From positions 386,001-450,000 of the forward strand of contig JAEMWC010000357.1 of NCBI GenBank assembly GCA_016490735.1: DNA of 64,000 nucleotides, given 5' to 3'. Origin of the DNA: Pachyseris speciosa (Eukaryota; Cnidaria; Anthozoa; Scleractinia; Pachyseridae). Made by a program: the position numbers and the translations under genes. Every line of letters begins with the position of its first letter. The stretch's first letter is position 1. The notes beneath the pieces were generated by a model. It ran no database searches, had not been told where the DNA came from, and worked only from the letters and a program-made list of their open reading frames with translations. This document shows, one piece after another, positions 57,725-64,000 of this stretch.

Positions 57725-58935
57725 CACACTTTGATTCTTTATGTGATTACTCACTAGTATTTATACATTTTCTTATCACTATCATTTTGACTTGATAACG
57801 ATGTTAGGTCAACGTCGACATGTCGTCGTTTTTTTTTAAAAACTTTCTTAATATGTTTTTAAAAACTATTTTTGGCAGATTTTTATCGATAAATGTTTTA
57901 AAAAACGCTTCTTAGTAGTTTTTAATTGGAAAGAAGTAGCCGGTGCCAAAATACGTGCGACTAAGCCACGATTGGTTTGCCGCTTTTTCTTCAGTCAATG
58001 GTTAAGAAGTTGGTGACAGTTCGCGGAAAAGAAGGAAACCTAAAATATCCTTACCGAACTAACTTCTCTCTTCTCGCTCCCGAACCGGCGTAAGGAAAAT
58101 CGAAATAAAGAAGAGTGTACTCAGCTGTGTTCAAATTCGCTTAGGTGTGTCTTTTACACATGTACGCGTCCACAGTTTCAGCAACACTTTTTGTTCGTCT
58201 CGGATAAACTTCGATATTTTCAAAAATTTCCGCCAGGTTAGAAAGCAAGAAGAGAAGAATTCAATGACGCAAATGCGTCTGTCCTCTTATTGATCATGGC
58301 ATGAAGCAATGACCAATAAAGGTATGCGAATACTGAATTCAGCAGCACCGGAACAACGTCATTACAGCGATTGTTTCCGGCGTCTAGGCACGTATGACCA
58401 CTGCATCGTCCTATCTTTTAGGAAAATGAAATCAAGAGAGAAAGAATAAGAAAAAAGGACGAAAAGAAAGAAAGAAAGAAAGAAAGAAATAGCGCCCGTC
58501 ATTCAGTGGCCAACCAAATCAGCTCTCTTTCATCTCGCCATGAACGAGGAAGTAATCTTTATTTATAACTTCCTTGGAAACTGATACAGCGGAAAGTGTA
58601 AGTAGCACGGAATGTTTTCGACGGCATATTCTTTAACTGGCCAGCACCATACGAGATAGGAAGCCTTCCTTCCTGAAAACTCTTTCTTGTATACTTGATT
58701 TAAGGTAAGATTAACCAATGCCACAGTTATCCTGATGGTTCATAGAGTGGCTCTGATTAGAATGTCGTACGGACTAGAATGCCAAACTATCGAAAATTGC
58801 CTCCGTGTAGTAATTTTCGACACTCAGAAATCACAGTCAACCCCGTTTATTTCACAGTACTCACAGATATACACTAGTCCCGATGTTGTTCTGAAAAAAC
58901 CTAGTCTCGAAGTGAAAACGTGCTCTAATACCGAT
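57725..58935. other. No gene recognised; includes (GAAA)n
   Basis: A GAAA microsatellite lies at 58463-58488. ORFs are short and unstructured. Confidence 0.4.
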
Positions 58936-58937
58936 TA

Positions 58938-59027
58938 CCCTGGGAGCCAGAGGTTATTTTTTTCGTTTGAAGGAGGGAATTTACGCGGCGAAGCGCCGAG
59001 AGGAAAAAAAATAACCTCTGGTCGCAC
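58938..59027 (+). mobile_element. Micro-MITE, CCAGAGG type (copy 1)
   Basis: Left TACCCTGGGAGCCAGAGGTT, right AACCTCTGGTCGCACGA; the CCAGAGGTTATTTTTTTC core is inverted around a GCGGCGAAGCGCC hairpin. The outer ends match the copy at 60075-60165 in opposite orientation. Confidence 0.7.
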
Positions 59028-59679
59028 GAATGCTGTATCTCATTTCTGTGCAGTTTCGTGTACCAGATATCCAACCAAACCGGTTTTCATCGGCGGGGAT
59101 ACATTGTGTCTGGTTGTTATCAGGATCATTTTTGACATTTCTGACATCAGATCGAAATGAATAATCGGTGCGTGTTGCAGCGAACCGTGAAAACTTATCG
59201 GTACGCTGGAAAATGTTGAGGAAGGTTATTACGCGGGTTAAAATTGTTCGTTCATTCGTCGACGATTTTTTCAGGGTTTGTAACACGAGTTAGATAGTTT
59301 ATGACTACGGGAAATTAAATTCATTCCATGGCGAAAATGCGAAGAAGCTAAACGTATCAAACCGTTGTGGCGCGAGTATCCGATGTTTTGGGATTTCCTG
59401 TTTGTAACTTTCTAAACAAGATGATGCCTCTTCTGGGTTCTGCACGAAATGCATACGAGAGTTGGAAAAAGTTAGAAAACTTAAATAGAGCCTTGGAAAA
59501 TTTCAGAAATCAAGCACACCCTTGCTTTGTAGGAATTTTCGCCACCTTTCCTCCTGATAATAAGCCCTGGACTTTTAAATATTATATTATGCTTTAACAG
59601 ATTTACGTCGTCAACCAGAACGCTATAATAACCAAGAGAGCAGGCTGCAATACCGCTATCGGCAAGCTCTAGAATGTGT

Positions 59680-59930
59680 GAGTAAATAAGGGCAGCTAGA
59701 GAGTGGGCAGATCACCAAAAGGACATGTAGATCATGTGGACCGGCGCAAATCAGGCAAATTGCTGAAACAATTTCAAAGATTAAGGATTTATCACAACTC
59801 GTCGGTAAAACAGCCAACGCATCCTTACGGCTTAGGAACGCCAACAACGCTTCTTTTTGCACTGGAAATTTGGACTCCAATAAACAGCAGTTCGAAACGC
59901 AGAAAAGCGATCGTTGAGAGCAGCCGCCAT
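59680..59930 (-). pseudogene. RecQ-like helicase N-terminal fragment (second)
   Basis: A start ATG at 59930 gives MAAALNDRFSAFRTAV. After a frame change another frame reads KEALLAFLSRKDALAVLPTS, then CDKSLIFE and VLLVICPLSS. Walker A in RecQ helicases is LPTGxGKS, so the glycines have changed (LPTSCDKS at 59785-59808). VICPL fits motif Ia. Nothing matching the DEAH box or later motifs follows. Two CCAAT boxes (ATTGG on the minus strand, near 59993 and 60024) lie upstream. Intronless, short, frameshifted and with a mutated ATP site, so a dead copy. A Mutator-like micro-MITE lies immediately upstream at 60075-60165. Confidence 0.7.
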
Positions 59931-60074
59931 AATTTACGAATATATTTCTGTCCAAACCGGTTTGTCGGCTGGGAAGCCACGCTTTTCCTAAGCCAATCAG
60001 AGTTGTTGTATATTTGAAGAACCAATCAGCAGACTGGGACAAATTCTGTCCCAAGGAAATGAGTTTCTTGGCTC

Positions 60075-60165
60075 GTGCGACCAGAGGCCCGTCTCTCGCG
60101 TTCTATTTTGGCTTTTCAGGGATATATATTTTTTTTCAACGGGCCTCTGGAGCCAGGGTAAATAC
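60075..60165 (-). mobile_element. Micro-MITE, CCAGAGG type (copy 2)
   Basis: TCGTGCGACCAGAGGCCCGT on the left and ACGGGCCTCTGGAGCCAGGG then TAAATA on the right. Same outer sequence as 58938-59027 read on the other strand, but with a different centre (TATATATTTTTTTTC). Lies directly upstream of the RecQ-like fragment. Confidence 0.7.
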
Positions 60166-61211
60166 CGATAGCATAACAAGATCAAATTCCCAAAGATCAA
60201 ATGTCCATTTTAAAACTCTACATTGTGAACAAAGTGACAGAAAGCTAATTAAATGTTAATCACGGCCTAACAGTTTCCGAAAAAACTGACAAAGACGATC
60301 TTAACCAGTTTAGAACTGGTAAGAATCAGAATTCTAGGGCTATTGATTGAGACACACGAAAGAAGTGATTTTACTTTCCTTATCTGGGTCTTCGTTCACC
60401 TGCCTTATGTACAGGTACTCGTCGTTTGTTGCGTTGAGAAAACAAAACCGGCACAGCTTAACTCTTACCCAGCCACTAACTCGGACTCATTTAACGGCTG
60501 CTACCTCAGAATTGATAAGAGATGGAACTGACGAATGAGAAAGTCTTATGAACCATTTATTTCTTAACTTATGCTTAAAGTAACTTCAGCGGGAACGCTT
60601 ATCATTCATTGTACAAGCTGGATACTTCAGTTTATTCTTTCGTAATGATTGCGTTCAAGGTTTGAGTTTTATGATCGAACACCGGACGGGACGACGGCCA
60701 TATCTTAAAAGTTTGTCATCTATTTAATTCTCTCACACCTTGGAATGGCTATTTTCGGGCAATATTTTTTCAATTTGAAATAGGCAAGTCAACACGATAT
60801 GAATATTTCAGTCTCACTTTTTTACCTTCCGCGCTTTTTAATCACGTGACAGCTTTATACAGTGCCACGTTGTTGTTATCTTTTGTTGCGTTACGAGATG
60901 GAAAGAACAGTTCGAAATTGAATGGGAAGGTGAGTATTCCACCAATTATTACTTATAGCACTACCCACGTAGGATATCGGCTGGAAAGCGAATGCTTGGT
61001 GTAAGGGTCGTAATCGGAGTTAATGTTCGGTTCGGGGTACTACACAGTAGGTTTATGTTGCGATTGTCTGTTGTCGCTGCTCTATCACTATACTGCACTC
61101 AACTCAAACTTTCAGCGCTTTTGTGGCTCATCGCCTCCGCTGCGTCCATCGAAGCAACGTCGCACAAGTCATGGTGGAACAAGGCAAAGCTTCGGCCGCC
61201 TTTGCTATACC
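60166..61211. other. No gene recognised
   Basis: Only short overlapping ORFs. GAAGGTGAGTATT near 60926 could be a splice donor, without other support. Confidence 0.35.
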
Positions 61212-61220
61212 GCTCAAGAC

Positions 61221-61302
61221 TGCCCTGCGAGCAGAGGCCCTTCGATCTTCCTAGATAAGTCGGGATATCAAGGAAGATCGAAGGACCTCTGCTCGCAGGG
61301 TA
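61221..61302. mobile_element. 82-bp Mutator-like MITE with perfect 9-bp target duplication
   Basis: TGCCCTGCGAGCAGAGG on the left and CCTCTGCTCGCAGGGTA on the right, inverted with one mismatch, continuing inward as TTCGATCTTCC/GGAAGATCGAA. GCTCAAGAC flanks both sides (61212-61220 and 61303-61311). The inner CAGAGG motif links it to the CCAGAGG micro-MITEs. Confidence 0.85.
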
Positions 61303-61311
61303 GCTCAAGAC

Positions 61312-62078
61312 CCGCCAGATATAATGTATATATACCATGTAATTTACGAGAAACATGGGCTAATTATTGATTTCGATCTTTTATTGTCATGATTATGAAG
61401 ACGTTGCTTTAAACCGAGACGAGTGGTAGCAAATGATAATATGATGCCAAATTAAATTGGATATTATTTGATGAACTATCGAACAATAATAACGCACCAC
61501 ACTCTTCGGCGCAGCGGAACAGAAAGTGAAAATCCACCGAGGGGCATTTTACCATTTCTCTACCAATCACTTTTTACCTTACCTTAGAAGATCTGTGAGG
61601 ATGATGATTTCGATCAGGCTGCGCGGGAAAACTCCGGAGAAATAACGAATTTTGGCCACAATTCTGAATAACTCGTGCAATCTCTGCATGGTGCTTTAGT
61701 GAGCCATAAATTATAAACTAGTAATCGCTCACTCGGATCGGGCAATAATTTTTCATAAATTCAACTCGTGCCTGGCCTTCAACTTCTGGAAGCCGGAAAG
61801 GCGGTAGACATTGTGTTGCCCCAAACGGTAACGGCAGACGATCCAGAATCTTCCGTCTATTTTCCACGTCGGCATAATCCACACGCTTATTATTGCTAAT
61901 GACTCACGCTTGTCAACTGAAATAGCATTGTTGTCAAGTGACCCCGAATCTGCTCTGCAAACGTGTCAGTCTCCCTCGCGTGGGGAGTCTGGCCACTAGC
62001 GCGCGCGTCACACTTCATAAACGCGAGATTTTAAGAAGGAGAAAAACAAACAAATATGATGGCGCGCAGCTTGATTAC

Positions 62079-62080
<2 letters not shown>
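61312..62080. other. No gene recognised
   Basis: No coding or repeat structure seen. Confidence 0.35.
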
Positions 62081-62132
<52 letters not shown>

Positions 62133-62150
62133 ATTATTATTATTATTATT
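62081..62150 (+). repeat. (TTA)n microsatellite
   Basis: About 23 TTA units with one TAA interruption. Confidence 0.95.
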
Positions 62151-64000
62151 CGCGTTTATCCTAGGCTGTATCTACTGGACAGATTTTAGTTAACGTTACC
62201 GTGCACGTTCAGGGTAAAAATTTTTCGATTTTTATTTTCTTTCCATAAACATAAACTTTTTACTGTTTTCTTTCAAACAAAAAAAAACTAATTTTAAAAA
62301 AAAGTGATCGAGTATTAGCCGAGAAATTGGGATATAACAGTAAATTGACAGGGATTCAGCCAACCGGATCAATTTTCCCGGGAAATGCTGGATGGGTAAA
62401 AGTTGTTTTGCGTGAAGAAGGTTGTACGCTTTCAGTTTTTCCTATGATGATCAGGGTCGGGTAAAGTTAGTCAAAGCCGGAGAATATGCCACAGATTGAT
62501 AAACTTGTTAACTGTTTGGAGCACAAGCGTTTCGGCATGGAGATAAAATTGCGAGGAAACTTGGTGACCAGAAGAAAAGTTAGCGTAAATTGATTGGTCG
62601 ATTGTCCGTAGAGATGTTTGGGGTGGTGTTTGTTTGTGCAGTGAAAAATTTTTTTCAAGCGCTGTTTTCGCAAACTATACATGTATTTGTATTTTATAAA
62701 TATTTCAATTGTAGGCGAATTTTTGTTGGAAACCAAACGGTGTAAGCTTCATAAAATAGCATTACCTACGTAATTTACATAATGATACTCTTCTCATGTC
62801 AAACGCCACATTCAAAGCTTAGTTATTTTACATTTTAGAACTGTTTTTAAAAGGCATTTTTCACTGCTCCATGTTTTAAGTCAGCAAATTTAATCCAGGG
62901 TCGATTTTAGTGTTTGTCTTCTCTCTTTGTAGGCGAAATTTCAAATATACAAATTGGAATAATATGCTTGAACTCTGAGACAGACATGCGACTTCTATTT
63001 CTGGGATGGTGCCTTCTTTGTGAAACGATAACAAAAGTGAATGAGATGTAAAACGAAGGAAAGTAGCCGCGATTTGTTTGCAGAATGTCTGGCTTGAGGA
63101 CACCAGGCTTATGAGTAAAACCTATAAGCTTTAATGCTTAAATAGCTTAACCAGATACATAGTTTTAGGAAGAAAGTCTCTTTGTTTTTTTAAAGTAATT
63201 GCACCGTCGCCATCACAGCTAAAGCGTTATCTGATGTTCCCATAAAACATCTCAAGGTCTTTCTTGGAAAGAATCGAATCTCCGTTTGTAAACTACCTGG
63301 GTATCCGGTAGTATTGCTGAGCTAGTAACTTTTCGTCATTGGCTCACTCATCGCGGCTTCGAGAGACCACCTCGTTTGCTTTTTCTCTAGCAGTTTTCAT
63401 TTATTACCAAAGGATCGAAAGGAATTCACCGCAACGCACCGCAACGAGGGCGTCTCAAGACTGGCACTCCTGTGAATTCCAAGTATTACAACTGGCACGA
63501 GTCTGGCGCTGGGTTTATTTATACTGGTTCTTGCCAGTTGTCCAGTAGTGCAAGTACCAAATCTTCTCTTGCTTTCAGTTACGCTTTGGTGTGAGAAACA
63601 GGAAACCATTCATCTATCGCCAACTCATTGCAGCGGTCATTTTCGATGGTGAGTGACTGATATGTACTTAGTAGTCAGCGCTCCGGCAAACAGTTTTCGG
63701 ATTGCCGTTAGTATCAGGCGATAAAGCAGAGTTAGCTTTACCGTAACGTAAGAATGTGTCTGAGTGCGGCGATTCGCTCTGCTAGTGGCAACCCGCAGTC
63801 TCTCTCTCTCCTTTCAGTCTCTCGTACTGCATTTTGTTAAAGACGCACTCGTAGCCGGTTCCCTCTTCTGTTTATGGGTATGCTAAATGAACGTTGTGCG
63901 AATGTCAGATGTGATTTTCTCAATTGTATGTTTTGTATGTTTGGTATGTTTGGATGTTCTAATTAAACGCAATCACAGCACCTTCTCAACAACCGTTCAC
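62151..64000. other. No gene recognised; possible donor near the right end
   Basis: Short ORFs only. Near 63640-63660, TTTTCGATGGTGAGTGACTG resembles an exon ending in ATG with a GTGAGT donor, preceded by TTTATTTATACTGG about 130 bp upstream. A host gene might begin here and continue outside the window, but there is no protein evidence. Confidence 0.25.

Noticed and set aside
58735..59160. 141-codon plus-strand ORF
   Set aside because: It runs straight through a micro-MITE and has no recognisable domain.
60895..60930. ATGGAAAGAACAGTTCG followed by GAAGGTGAGTATT as a first exon
   Set aside because: The frame meets a stop before the donor (ATT then TGA), so it is not coding from that ATG.

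Overview
This window looks like animal nuclear DNA that is almost entirely repetitive. I see no complete host gene. The retroelement content fits an anthozoan cnidarian, most likely a stony coral: a CR1-type LINE whose ORF1 is an SGNH esterase, a GIY-YIG Penelope-like element (PLE), an L1/Tx1-type remnant, a tRNA-Thr-derived SINE, and many short inverted-repeat DNA transposons. The organism call is inference from family knowledge; no species marker is present.

Layout. 1-5846 and 14675-25816 are two copies (A and B) of one segmental duplication. Its core is a tandem array of roughly 0.7-0.85 kb monomers, three in A and four in B. B also carries a 4.25 kb composite PLE insertion and a poly-G/poly-C-ended MITE, while A carries a 447 bp MITE that B lacks. 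Between the copies lie a RecQ-like helicase pseudogene (about 6133-6480), a 12-bp minisatellite, a MITE, and a nearly full-length but frameshifted LINE on the minus strand (about 7447-12165).

25817-31100 holds a tRNA-like SINE (26510), a Kolobok-like MITE with TTAA target sites (28936-29319), and several LINE 3' tails next to microsatellites. 31125-34056 is a 66-bp satellite of about 44 monomers with nested higher-order repeats. A second 66-bp array with the same hairpin core lies in opposite orientation at 34795-35345. 35.3-54.7 kb is a patchwork of decayed repeats, duplicated blocks and MITEs of several superfamilies: Mutator-like with 9-bp target duplications, TTAA types, palindromic fold-backs, and a 1.76 kb element with long terminal inverted repeats. 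54724-55433 is a PIF/Harbinger-like element, followed by an internally deleted L1/Tx1 LINE (55562-56515). 57157-57356 is the best candidate host coding exon. 58.9-61.3 kb holds a second RecQ-like pseudogene and Mutator-like micro-elements.

How it fits together. The window records layered insertion and duplication rather than cooperating genes. The most informative structures are the composite PLE with its target-site duplication and two nested inverted repeats, hammerhead-like motifs at PLE ends, the hairpin-core satellite in two opposed arrays, and two RecQ-like helicase fragments each lying close to short inverted-repeat termini.
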